From: an uncultured Collinsella sp.
GTDB taxonomy: Bacteria; Actinomycetota; Coriobacteriia; Coriobacteriales; Coriobacteriaceae
Length of the DNA: 20,306 bases
Assembly: GCA_900552735.1 (NCBI GenBank)
Contig: USBA01000011.1
Span: 1 to 20,306, forward strand
Direction of reading: 5' to 3'
The notes below the pieces were generated by a model that made no database searches, was not told where the DNA came from, and saw only the letters and a list, made by a program, of their open reading frames with translations. Every line of letters begins with the position of its first letter. Position 1 is the first letter of the stretch. The position numbers and the translations under genes are program-made. Shown here piece by piece: positions 1 through 5,912 of the stretch.

Positions 1-457
1 TGGCCTGGGCAAGCTTTGCCAGGCGGGCGGCTTCCTCGGCGACGGGCGACTCGACACCGATCTCGGTCAGCGCATCCTGGTTCATGCTCGTGAGCACAGT
101 GATGGCGACAAGCTTGGCGCGATCCTCGCGCGCCTCCGCGGCACCCTCACGACACGCAGCGAGCATGGTGCCAGAACCCAGGCCATGGACCGAGAGCAGG
201 TCGGCACCGGCAAGCGAGGCCGAACGGGCGGCACCGCGTACCTGATGCGGAATGTCATGGAACTTGAGGTCGAGGAAGACCTTAAAGCCCAGATCCTTGA
301 ACGTCTTGACGATCTCGGGTCCCTCAGCGTAATAGAGCGTCATGCCCACCTTGAGCCAAACGGCATGACCAGAAAGCTCGTGGGCGAGCTCAAGCGCACG
401 CTCACGGTCGCAGTCGAGGGCGACGATAACGCGGTCGCGGGCATCGGTCTCTAGCAT
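1..457 (-). CDS. pyrF: Orotidine 5'-phosphate decarboxylase, N-terminal part (3' end outside the window)
   Basis: Decarboxylates OMP to UMP, the last step of de novo pyrimidine synthesis, in the cytoplasm. Reading leftwards from the ATG at 457-455, the protein begins MLETDARDRVIVALDCD and carries the family's catalytic Asp/Lys signature as DLKFHDIP near residues 65-72, followed by a VHGLGSGTM stretch. About 152 codons are visible. The gene continues past base 1, so the C-terminal phosphate-binding loop cannot be checked. The start overlaps the pyrD stop by 7 nt (ATGCTAG), which implies translational coupling and membership of the pyr operon. The assignment rests on the motif and on gene order; the ATG choice is well supported because it fits the overlap and the usual family N-terminus. 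Confidence 0.95.
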   Translation of the reverse strand, partial: MLETDARDRVIVALDCDRERALELAHELSGHAVWLKVGMTLYYAEGPEIVKTFKDLGFKVFLDLKFHDIPHQVRGAARSASLAGADLLSVHGLGSGTMLAACREGAAEAREDRAKLVAITVLTSMNQDALTEIGVESPVAEEAARLAKLAQA

Positions 458-1374
458 TCGAAAGCACCTACCAGCTCGTTGATGTCCTTCACGCCCTGGG
501 ACTCCGCCCAAGCCTCGAGCTCGTGCGCAATCTTAATCGAGGCGCACGGATCGACAAAGTTGGCCATACCGACCGACACGCAGGTGGCGCCAGCCAGGAT
601 AAACTCGGCCGCATCTTCGCCCGTCATGACGCCGCCGACACCGTTGATGGGGATATCGACGGCCTGAGCGGCCTCCCAGACCATGCGCACGGCGATGTGG
701 TGGCACAGCGGGCCCGAAAGGCCGCCCTTGGGCTTGGCCACACGGGACTTGCGGGTATGAACATCGATGGCCATGCCCTGGATGGAGTTAATGACCGAAA
801 GGCCGTCGGCGCCGGCGGCCTCGAGAGCCTTGGCAATCTCGGCGACGTTGACCGGCGCCATCTTTACGAACAGCGGCTTATCGGTCACCTTACGGCAGGC
901 AGCCATAACGGCAGAGGCGCCCTCGGGCGAGGAGCCCATGGCGGCACCGCCGGCGGCAATATTGGGGCAGCTCACGTTGATCTCGTAGCCGGCAGCCCAG
1001 GGGCACAGCTCGACATACATCTCAAGCGCGCGGACAAACTCCTCGACGGAATGACCGGCGACCTGACAAATGACCTGGCAGCCATCCTTGGAAAGCTGTT
1101 CGAGCCACGGGCCGGACTCACGGGCAAAGGCGGCCACACCGGGGTTCTGAAGGCCCACGGAGTTGATCATGCCGCCCGGGATCTCGGCCATGCGAGGCGC
1201 GGGGTTGCCGGGCCAGGGCTCGGCAGCACAACCCTTGGTGGTGATGGCACCCAGCTGGGAAACATCAAAGAAGTTCTGGAACTGCCAACCGTAGCCAAAG
1301 GTACCGGCTGCGGTGTTGATGGGGTTTTGCATCTTGACGCCGCCGAAATCGACGGCCATGTTCACGGTACCCAC
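451..1374 (-). CDS. pyrD: Dihydroorotate dehydrogenase, catalytic subunit (class 1B)
   Basis: Oxidises dihydroorotate to orotate with FMN. With PyrK it forms the class 1B enzyme, which passes electrons to NAD+. The TIM-barrel protein shows the FMN-site NTAAGTFGYG (about 20-29), TTKGC (45-49), NSVGLQNPG (71-79) and INVSCPN (132-138), whose Cys136 is the class 1 catalytic base. INGVGGV (243-249) is the FMN phosphate site. I start it at the GTG at 1374-1372: this shares one base with the pyrK stop (TAGTG) and has a GGTGG ribosome site 7 nt upstream, giving 307 aa, normal for the family. GTG 1365 and ATG 1359 are in-frame alternatives. The open frame continues upstream into pyrK, but that stretch is not homologous. 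The adjacent pyrK supports subclass 1B. Confidence 0.96.
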   Translation of the reverse strand: MGTVNMAVDFGGVKMQNPINTAAGTFGYGWQFQNFFDVSQLGAITTKGCAAEPWPGNPAPRMAEIPGGMINSVGLQNPGVAAFARESGPWLEQLSKDGCQVICQVAGHSVEEFVRALEMYVELCPWAAGYEINVSCPNIAAGGAAMGSSPEGASAVMAACRKVTDKPLFVKMAPVNVAEIAKALEAAGADGLSVINSIQGMAIDVHTRKSRVAKPKGGLSGPLCHHIAVRMVWEAAQAVDIPINGVGGVMTGEDAAEFILAGATCVSVGMANFVDPCASIKIAHELEAWAESQGVKDINELVGAFEC

Positions 1375-2165
1375 TAGAAGACCACCACCTTGGAAGCATC
1401 GAACACGGGGCCGCACATGCAGGCGCCCTTCATACCGTCGACCGTCTCGACATTGCAGGTGTTGCAGGCACCAAAGCCACAGCTCATCATGCGCTCGAGC
1501 GAAACCTCGCAGTACGCACCGGCCTCGGCGGCAGCGACGGCGACCTTCTTCATCATGACGGCGGGGCCGCAGCTGGCCACGTAGTCGTAGCCGCCCTCGC
1601 CGAGCAGCTCGGCTGCCGGATCGGTGCAAAAACCGTGCGTACCCAGCGTACCGTCGTCGGTGCACACGTTAACCGTGGCGCCCAGCGCGCGGAACTCATC
1701 GACACCCACGGCCTTGGACGCGGTGCCAAAGCCCAAGCACACGTCCACATCAACACCCTGCTCGGCAAGCATACCGGCAAGGCACAGCACAGGCGGAACG
1801 CCGATGCCACCGGCGACGAGCAGGGCCTTCCTGGTGCCCTCGGGTACCATCCAGCCACGGCCACCGGGGCCCAGCAGGTTAGAGGTGGAGCCAGGGCCCA
1901 TCTGGGACAAACGACGGGTATCGTCGCCCACGACGGCGTACCACAGCTCGACGGTGCCGGCCTGGGCGTCGGCGCGATAGTAGCTCAGGGGCACGCGAAG
2001 CAGCGAGGACGCATCGCCGGGTACGGCAATGTTCACAAACTGACCGGGCTTGAGCGCACTTGCAAGCTTGGGGGCCGAGATGACGAGCGAGAAGATGCCG
2101 TCGGCGATCTCCCGGTTCGAGACGACCTCGAAGTCGTGCATGCGTGCAGTGGAAGGTGTGGGCAT
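1374..2165 (-). CDS. pyrK: Dihydroorotate dehydrogenase, electron-transfer subunit
   Basis: FAD and [2Fe-2S] subunit that carries electrons from PyrD's FMN to NAD+. From the N-terminus it has a ferredoxin-reductase-type FAD domain with RVPLSYY (about 57-63), an NAD-binding LVAGGIGVPP (116-125), and a C-terminal cluster motif with Cys229, Cys234 and Cys237 plus a fourth ligand at Cys249 or Cys251 (C-x4-C-x2-C-x11/13-C). The start chosen is ATG 2165-2163 because GGAG lies 5 nt upstream, giving 263 aa. An ATG 36 bases further upstream lacks a comparable site, and an ATG at 2141 would also keep the whole fold. It overlaps pyrD by one base and lies 92 nt downstream of pyrC. Confidence 0.95.
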   Translation of the reverse strand: MPTPSTARMHDFEVVSNREIADGIFSLVISAPKLASALKPGQFVNIAVPGDASSLLRVPLSYYRADAQAGTVELWYAVVGDDTRRLSQMGPGSTSNLLGPGGRGWMVPEGTRKALLVAGGIGVPPVLCLAGMLAEQGVDVDVCLGFGTASKAVGVDEFRALGATVNVCTDDGTLGTHGFCTDPAAELLGEGGYDYVASCGPAVMMKKVAVAAAEAGAYCEVSLERMMSCGFGACNTCNVETVDGMKGACMCGPVFDASKVVVF

Positions 2166-2180
2166 AGACGCTCCAATCCC

Positions 2181-2237
2181 CCATGCGGTTGCATGGTCCA
2201 AACGAACAGAAAGCGCGGCACCGCAAGGGCGCCGCGC
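2181..2237 (-). other. Two tandem hairpins in the pyrC-pyrK intergenic gap
   Basis: The 92-nt gap is the longest inside the pyr operon. It holds a 7-bp GC stem (2213-2219 with 2231-2237) that extends by two more pairs past one mismatch, with loop GCAAG. On the transcribed strand this is followed by TTTCTGTT. A second hairpin, CCATGC/GCATGG with a 4-nt loop, lies at 2181-2196, just before the pyrK ribosome site. The first could act as a weak terminator, an RNA-processing site or an mRNA-stability element that sets the amount of PyrK/PyrD relative to PyrB/PyrC. That role is inference; the pairing is read directly. Confidence 0.5.
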
Positions 2238-2257
2238 ACAAAAGCGATAAGGCTATG

Positions 2258-3547
2258 CTAGCAGATGCAGCCGTCAGCAAGCGTCTGCTTACCGCCGACA
2301 AACACATCGGTGGCACGACCGGTGAGCGTGCGGCCGGCAAAACCGGAGTTCTCGGCGCGCGACTCGTAACCGTCCTCGCCAACCGTCCAGGTTGCGGAGG
2401 GGTCGAACACGGTCAGGTCGGCGACAGAGCCCGCCTTGACCTGAACCTGGTCGAGGCCCAGGATCTCACGCGGCTTGATGGCCATGAGCTCGACCATGCG
2501 AGCCATGCTCATCTTGCCCGTGTTGACCAGCTCGGTGAGCACGAGCGACAGCGAGGTCTCGAGGCCGATCATGCCAAAGGGTGCGAGCTCGAACTCGCGG
2601 GCCTTCTCCCACGGGGTGTGCGGAGCGTGATCGGTAACGATCACGTCGACGGTACCGTCGATGACGCCCTGACGGATGGCCTCGGCGTCCTCGTCGGTGC
2701 GCAGCGGCGGATTGACCTTGAGCGAGGTGTTGTAGGTCTCGTCCAAGTCGTTCTCGGTCAGGAACATGTGGTGCGGGGTGGCCTCGCAGGTTACCTGGAC
2801 ACCGGCGGCCTTACCGGCACGCACGAGCTCGAGGCCGTGAGCGGTGGAGATGTGCTGGATGTGCAGCTTGGCACCGGTCAGCTTGGCAATCTCGATGTCG
2901 CGGGCGATCTGAAGCTCCTCGCCGGCGGCCGGCCAGCCCTCGAGGGCCAGACGGGTCGAGACCTTGCCCTCGTTGATCTGGCCATGGCCGACCAGGTCCT
3001 CGTCCTGGCAGTGGCTCATAAAGACCTTGCCGAACATCTTGCCGTAGTCCATGCAGCGACGGAGCATGCCCGCGCCCTGCACGCCGCGACCGTCGTCGGT
3101 AAAGGCGACGGCGCCGTGGGCGACCATATCGCCCATCTCGGACATGGCCTCGCCCTTAAGGCCGCGGGTCATGGCGCCCGACGGATAGACGCGGCAGTGA
3201 CCGACCTCGGCAGCGCGGGACTTGACGAACTCCACGACGGTGCCGTTATCGGTGACGGGATCGGTGTTGGGCATGGCGCACACGCCGGTGAAGCCGCCCT
3301 TGGCAGCAGCGCGGGTGCCACTCTCGATGTCCTCTTTGACCTCGTAGCCAGGCTCGCGCAGGTGCACGTGCATATCCACCAGGCCGGGGACGAGATACTT
3401 GCCGGAAAGGTCGCGAACCTCGGCTCCCTCGGCGGCGAGGTTCTCGCCGACCTCGGCGATCTTGTCACCGTCGATCAGGACATCGACGACACCATCAAGC
3501 TCGACAGACGGATCGACGACGTGGGCATTCTTAAGAAGCAAGGCCAT
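2258..3547 (-). CDS. pyrC: Dihydroorotase (class I)
   Basis: Cyclises N-carbamoyl-L-aspartate to dihydroorotate, the third step of the pathway, in the cytoplasm. It is an amidohydrolase barrel with the metal-binding DMHVHLREPG (59-68; His60, His62, substrate-binding Arg64) and the catalytic DHAPH at 306-310, followed by GMIGLET. A C-terminal beta-sandwich stretch ends in GRATDVFVGGKQTLADG. The ATG at 3547-3545 is chosen because GGAGGT lies 7 nt upstream and the family N-terminus begins there; the open frame extends upstream only as read-through of another frame. At 429 aa it has the usual class I length. The gene overlaps the pyrB 3' end by 17 nt, so its ribosome site lies within pyrB. Confidence 0.96.
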   Translation of the reverse strand: MALLLKNAHVVDPSVELDGVVDVLIDGDKIAEVGENLAAEGAEVRDLSGKYLVPGLVDMHVHLREPGYEVKEDIESGTRAAAKGGFTGVCAMPNTDPVTDNGTVVEFVKSRAAEVGHCRVYPSGAMTRGLKGEAMSEMGDMVAHGAVAFTDDGRGVQGAGMLRRCMDYGKMFGKVFMSHCQDEDLVGHGQINEGKVSTRLALEGWPAAGEELQIARDIEIAKLTGAKLHIQHISTAHGLELVRAGKAAGVQVTCEATPHHMFLTENDLDETYNTSLKVNPPLRTDEDAEAIRQGVIDGTVDVIVTDHAPHTPWEKAREFELAPFGMIGLETSLSLVLTELVNTGKMSMARMVELMAIKPREILGLDQVQVKAGSVADLTVFDPSATWTVGEDGYESRAENSGFAGRTLTGRATDVFVGGKQTLADGCIC

Positions 3548-4475
3548 TATCGGCACCTCCAAGCAGCAGATACAGGATAGCCATACGCACGCAGATACCG
3601 GCGTAGACCTGCTCCAGGATGACGGAGCGTTGCGGGTGGTCGGCCATATAGGAGTCGAACTCGACGCCGCGGTTGATGGGGCCCGGGTGGCAGATGATCG
3701 CATCGGGCTTCATGAGCTTCTCGCGGTCCTTGGTCAGGCCGAAGAGCTTGTGGTACTCGCGAATGGTCGGGAACGGGGCACCTTCGAGGCGCTCCTGCTG
3801 CACGCGCAGCATGTAGACGACGTCCAGCTCGGGCAGGACGGAATCGAGGTCGCTCGTCACGTGGTCGCAGCCCAGGACCTCGGGCGCCGGCGGCAGCAGC
3901 GTGCCGGGGGCGACGGCGTAGGTCTCGCAGCCCATGATCTTAAGGGCGGGGATCAGCGAGCCGCAGACACGGGAGTGGGAGATGTCGCCGACGACGGCGA
4001 CCTTCAGACCATGGAAGTCACCCTTGTGCTGCCAAATGGTGTACAGGTCGAGCAGGGCCTGCGTGGGGTGGTTATGCTTGCCGTCGCCGGCGCAGATAAC
4101 GCTCGCGGGCGAATTCTGCGTGACGATGTAGGGCGCGCCGGCGTGCTTGTCACGCACGACGATGCAGTCGATCTTGTAGGCGTTGAGGGTCTCGACGGTA
4201 TCGACGAGGCTCTCGCCCTTGACCGTGGAGGTCGAGGAGCCACCAAAGTTGAGGCTGTCGGCCGAAAGACGCTTCTCAGCGAGCTCGAAGGAGCTGCGGG
4301 TACGCGTCGAGGGCTCGTTGAACATGTTGACGATGGTCTTGCCCTTGAGCGTGGGGACCTTCTTGATCGCACGCTCGTTGACCTCGGAGAACGCCTTGGC
4401 GGTCTCGAGGATGAGCTTAATGTCCTCTTCGGAGTACTCGGTAATGTCGATCAGGTGTTTATGGTTGAACGCCAC
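3531..4475 (-). CDS. pyrB: Aspartate carbamoyltransferase, catalytic subunit
   Basis: Condenses carbamoyl phosphate with aspartate, the committed step of pyrimidine synthesis. It shows the carbamoyl-phosphate loop STRTR (56-60, within NEPSTRTRSSFE), HPTQALLDL, the aspartate-domain VGDISHSRV, and HPGPINRGVE near the C-terminus. I start it at GTG 4475-4473 (314 aa). The GTG at 4487 is in frame but is embedded in the GGGAGG ribosome site itself, while 4475 lies 11 nt downstream of that site. That spacing is slightly long, so the 318-aa form cannot be excluded. No pyrI is present, so the enzyme is probably an unregulated catalytic trimer, with control left to PyrR. It begins 4 nt after pyrR and overlaps pyrC by 17 nt. 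Confidence 0.95.
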   Translation of the reverse strand: MAFNHKHLIDITEYSEEDIKLILETAKAFSEVNERAIKKVPTLKGKTIVNMFNEPSTRTRSSFELAEKRLSADSLNFGGSSTSTVKGESLVDTVETLNAYKIDCIVVRDKHAGAPYIVTQNSPASVICAGDGKHNHPTQALLDLYTIWQHKGDFHGLKVAVVGDISHSRVCGSLIPALKIMGCETYAVAPGTLLPPAPEVLGCDHVTSDLDSVLPELDVVYMLRVQQERLEGAPFPTIREYHKLFGLTKDREKLMKPDAIICHPGPINRGVEFDSYMADHPQRSVILEQVYAGICVRMAILYLLLGGADNGLAS

Positions 4476-4479
4476 GGTA

Positions 4480-5064
4480 CTACTCACCTCCCAGCGGCGC
4501 GGAGCCCACGTGGGAACCCGGCGCGACGTCGTTAATCTCGACAGCGGTGTGGCCGTCGACTTCCTTCATATATAGGTGCACGTTCTCCTCGTGCGACGAG
4601 GGAACGTTCTTGCCGACAAAGTCCGGCGAGATAGGGAGCTCACGGTGGCCGCGGTCAACGAGGACTGCCAGCTCAATACGGCTCGGACGGCCCAGATCCA
4701 TGACGGCGTCCAGAGCGGCGCGGATGGTACGACCCGTGTACAGGATGTCGTCCACCAGCACGACGCGCTTGCCGTCGACACTGAAGGGAATGTTGGTGGC
4801 GTGGATCGCGGGAGCGAAATTGGTAGCGTAGTCATCGCGGTAGAAGCTGATGTCGAGACTGCCGAGCGGAACGTCGACGCCCTCGATCTCCTTGATCTCC
4901 TCGGCGAGCTTCTTTGCCAGAAGGTCGCCGCGCGTGACGATGCCGACCAGAGCGAGGTCTTCACAGCCCTCGTTGCGCTCGAGAATCTCGTGCGCGATGC
5001 GGGTCATCGCTCGATTGACGGCGGTCTCGTCCATGATGACCGCCTTGGGGGAAGTCGTGCCCAT
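4480..5064 (-). CDS. pyrR: PyrR: pyr operon RNA-binding attenuator / uracil phosphoribosyltransferase
   Basis: First gene of the operon. In the PyrR family the protein binds UMP and a stem-loop in pyr leader RNA, so that the leader terminator forms when pyrimidines are plentiful. Most members also convert uracil plus PRPP to UMP. The PRPP-binding signature VDDILYTGRT is at 104-113 in a type I phosphoribosyltransferase fold, preceded by GIVTRGD and DISFYRDD (71-78) and followed by LVDRGHRELP. The length of 194 aa is slightly above the usual 175-185; the extra residues are a C-terminal tail ending APLGGE. ATG 5064-5062 has AGGAG 4-5 nt upstream. The leader described at 5104-5220 is its expected target. 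Confidence 0.95.
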   Translation of the reverse strand: MGTTSPKAVIMDETAVNRAMTRIAHEILERNEGCEDLALVGIVTRGDLLAKKLAEEIKEIEGVDVPLGSLDISFYRDDYATNFAPAIHATNIPFSVDGKRVVLVDDILYTGRTIRAALDAVMDLGRPSRIELAVLVDRGHRELPISPDFVGKNVPSSHEENVHLYMKEVDGHTAVEINDVAPGSHVGSAPLGGE

Positions 5065-5085
5065 CGATCTCCTTCCTCACATGTC

Positions 5086-5105
5086 TTGACTGCTGACACA
5101 GTCAA
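5086..5105 (-). promoter_or_regulatory. Hairpin between the leader terminator and the pyrR ribosome site
   Basis: A perfect 7-bp inverted repeat, TTGACTG and CAGTCAA with a 6-nt loop, begins in the last two T residues of the leader terminator and ends about 10 nt before the GGAAGGAG ribosome site. In read-through transcripts it would be the first structure in the coding part of the message. It could stabilise the mRNA or affect ribosome access. No function is shown by the sequence. Confidence 0.45.
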
Positions 5106-5145
5106 AAAAATAGATGCCCGACCGCTCAAAGCGGAACCAGACACC
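5104..5145 (-). terminator. Intrinsic terminator in the pyr leader (attenuator)
   Basis: The stem is CCGC/GCGG with loop TTTGA, extended across a small internal loop by GGTGTCT pairing with GGGCATC (two to three G-U pairs). It is followed by TA and seven T residues (5110-5104). It lies upstream of pyrR in the leader, not behind a gene, as expected for an attenuator. Confidence 0.75.
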
Positions 5146-5220
5146 CACAGGAAGGGCTGCTCTTTGGCAGCTATGTAATTCCATGTGGGTATCTCGTACC
5201 CCTTTAATGGCCAAGGGATA
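5104..5220 (-). promoter_or_regulatory. pyr operon leader: PyrR-type attenuator with alternative hairpins
   Basis: Reading with transcription: hairpin A pairs 5220-5213 with 5204-5197 (8 bp, one G-U). A competing hairpin B pairs GGGTA (5201-5197) with TACCC (5191-5187). A long stem C pairs AGATACCCACA (5194-5184) with TGTGGGTGTCT (5149-5139), enclosing a GCTGC/GCAGC hairpin. Stem C uses the bases GGTGTCT (5145-5139) that form the lower stem of the terminator, so the two exclude each other, and hairpin B blocks the 5' arm of stem C. This is the layout of terminator, antiterminator and anti-antiterminator. A possible PyrR recognition loop is TTGAGGTTGGC (5236-5226), resembling the GAGG-pyrimidine-U core of known PyrR sites. 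The pairing is seen; PyrR control is inferred from the adjacent pyrR. Confidence 0.72.
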
Positions 5221-5259
5221 GTGTAGCCAACCTCAAGCTGAATTGCGAGCATAAATACA

Positions 5260-5288
5260 GAGCATTCCGTAAACGGAGCCCAATGCTC
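5260..5288 (-). promoter_or_regulatory. Hairpin at the predicted 5' end of the pyr transcript
   Basis: Arms GAGCATT (5288-5282) and AATGCTC (5266-5260) pair perfectly. Inside them CCGT/ACGG forms a second stem with a TT loop, leaving a 5-nt bulge. It starts a few bases after the predicted transcription start, so it could be a 5' stabilising hairpin, part of the PyrR-responsive fold, or a DNA operator. The function is not resolved. Confidence 0.5.
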
Positions 5289-5296
5289 AATAAACC

Positions 5297-5325
5297 TATA
5301 TATATTTGTGGGACGAGCTTGAAAA
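5297..5325 (-). promoter_or_regulatory. Candidate sigma-A promoter for the pyr operon
   Basis: TTTTCA at 5325-5320 (4 of 6 matches to TTGACA) and TATATA at 5302-5297 (5 of 6 matches to TATAAT) are separated by 17 nt. Transcription would start near 5290, giving a leader of about 230 nt. An overlapping ATATAT run makes the exact -10 register uncertain. Confidence 0.55.
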
Positions 5326-5434
5326 CGCACACACGAGCTGGCATAATCCCCTCTGCTGCACGCAAATCGGATCTACGTCCAGGGCCGTGGCGTGGGCACT
5401 ATCGCCAAAAGAGAAATATCTCTGTGTAGATTAC

Positions 5435-5462
5435 GCACAGGGAGCTGCTTCTGTGCTATAGT
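5435..5462 (+). promoter_or_regulatory. Candidate extended -10 promoter for rpmB with an overlapping inverted repeat
   Basis: TGCTATAGT at 5454-5462 is a good extended -10 box (TG-n-TATAGT) 55 nt ahead of the rpmB ATG. No clear -35 box is seen at 16-18 nt. GCACAG (5435-5440) and CTGTGC (5451-5456) form a perfect 6-bp inverted repeat whose right arm overlaps the TG of the -10 box, and a further CTGTG lies at 5422-5426. The repeat could be an operator or simply part of the promoter. The region 5326-5434 between the two divergent promoters shows nothing else I can name. Confidence 0.5.
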
Positions 5463-5516
5463 TCAGGCTTGTTTGTTAACGCGACATGTTCGTTTGTCGC
5501 CCAAGGAGGGTCAGTT

Positions 5517-5705
5517 ATGTCCAAAGTTTGCGAAGTTTGCGGTAAGCACCCCGTTGCCGGTCGCTCCATCAGCCACTCTCACCGCGTCACCAACCGTAAG
5601 TTCCGCCCCAACATCCAGCGCGTGTACGTCGTCGTCGATGGTCACCGTCGCAAGATGAACGTTTGCTCCACCTGCCTCAAGTCCGGCAAGGTTGCGCGCT
5701 CCTAA
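5517..5705 (+). CDS. rpmB: 50S ribosomal protein L28
   Basis: Large-subunit ribosomal protein of 62 aa, the normal size. It begins MSKVCEVCGKHPVAGRSISH and contains HRVTNRKFRPN. It is the zinc-binding (C+) form, with a CxxC pair at about 5-8 and another in CSTCLKSGK near the C-terminus. ATG 5517 is chosen because AAGGAGGG lies 6 nt upstream; an in-frame start 48 nt earlier has no such site. The gene is transcribed alone, divergent from the pyr operon, with its own promoter candidate and a strong terminator about 70 nt downstream. Because it uses the zinc form, some bacteria carry a second, zinc-free L28 elsewhere; none is in this window. Confidence 0.97.
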   Translation: MSKVCEVCGKHPVAGRSISHSHRVTNRKFRPNIQRVYVVVDGHRRKMNVCSTCLKSGKVARS

Positions 5706-5773
5706 ATAAGGTCTTACCAACAAGTACCTCGGACTCTCCGGGTCAAAGACCTCGCGTTCACATAGAACTTACC

Positions 5774-5806
5774 AAAGGCGCCCTCCCCCACGGAGGGCGC
5801 CTTTTT
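5774..5806 (+). terminator. Intrinsic terminator of rpmB
   Basis: A perfect 10-bp GC-rich stem, GGCGCCCTCC with GGAGGGCGCC, with loop CCCAC, followed by five T residues and preceded by AAA. The stretch 5706-5773 between the stop codon and this hairpin contains no other recognisable feature. Confidence 0.93.
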
Positions 5807-5807
5807 G

Positions 5808-5872
5808 CACTCATTGGGCACTCATTGGGGACAGACTTGCATGAGTGTTTTCACTCATTGGGGACAGACATG
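5808..5872 (+). repeat. Cluster of CACTCATTGGG repeats, one complete palindromic copy
   Basis: CACTCATTGGG occurs three times: at 5808-5818 (short), 5819-5847 (complete, 29 nt) and 5852-5872 (extends to GGGGACAGAC, then diverges). The complete copy has perfect 7-bp ends, CACTCAT (5819-5825) and ATGAGTG (5841-5847), around GGGGACAGACTTG. An inverted, diverged copy lies at 6433-6461. Small palindromes beside a RAYT gene are typical of REP/REPIN-type elements moved by that transposase family; that these belong to this remnant is inference. Confidence 0.7.
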
Positions 5873-5912
5873 ACGCACGCATGCGGCGTCCCGATCGGCT
5901 ACGGCCCCTATC

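Noticed and set aside
451..1665. pyrD with a 97-residue Arg-rich N-terminal extension
   Set aside because: The extension is pyrK read in another frame. The family N-terminus, the TAGTG stop-start overlap and the ribosome site all support a start at 1374.
2183..3580. A 465-codon plus-strand open frame opposite pyrC, and similar ones opposite pyrB, adhE, dxr and rseP
   Set aside because: Same explanation: they mirror highly biased coding sequence, and none has a recognisable domain or start signals.
5004..5330. A 108-codon minus-strand open frame across the pyr leader and the start of pyrR, a possible leader peptide
   Set aside because: It begins upstream of the predicted transcription start, has no ribosome site, and runs through the attenuator hairpins and into pyrR in another frame. 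The composition looks random.
5706..5773. Possible tRNA or small RNA gene between rpmB and its terminator
   Set aside because: No cloverleaf can be drawn and no CCA end or TTC loop is present; it reads as an ordinary 3' untranslated region.
5808..5872. CRISPR-like array
   Set aside because: The repeats are irregular, lack spacers of uniform length, and no cas genes are present. A RAYT-associated palindromic repeat explains them better.
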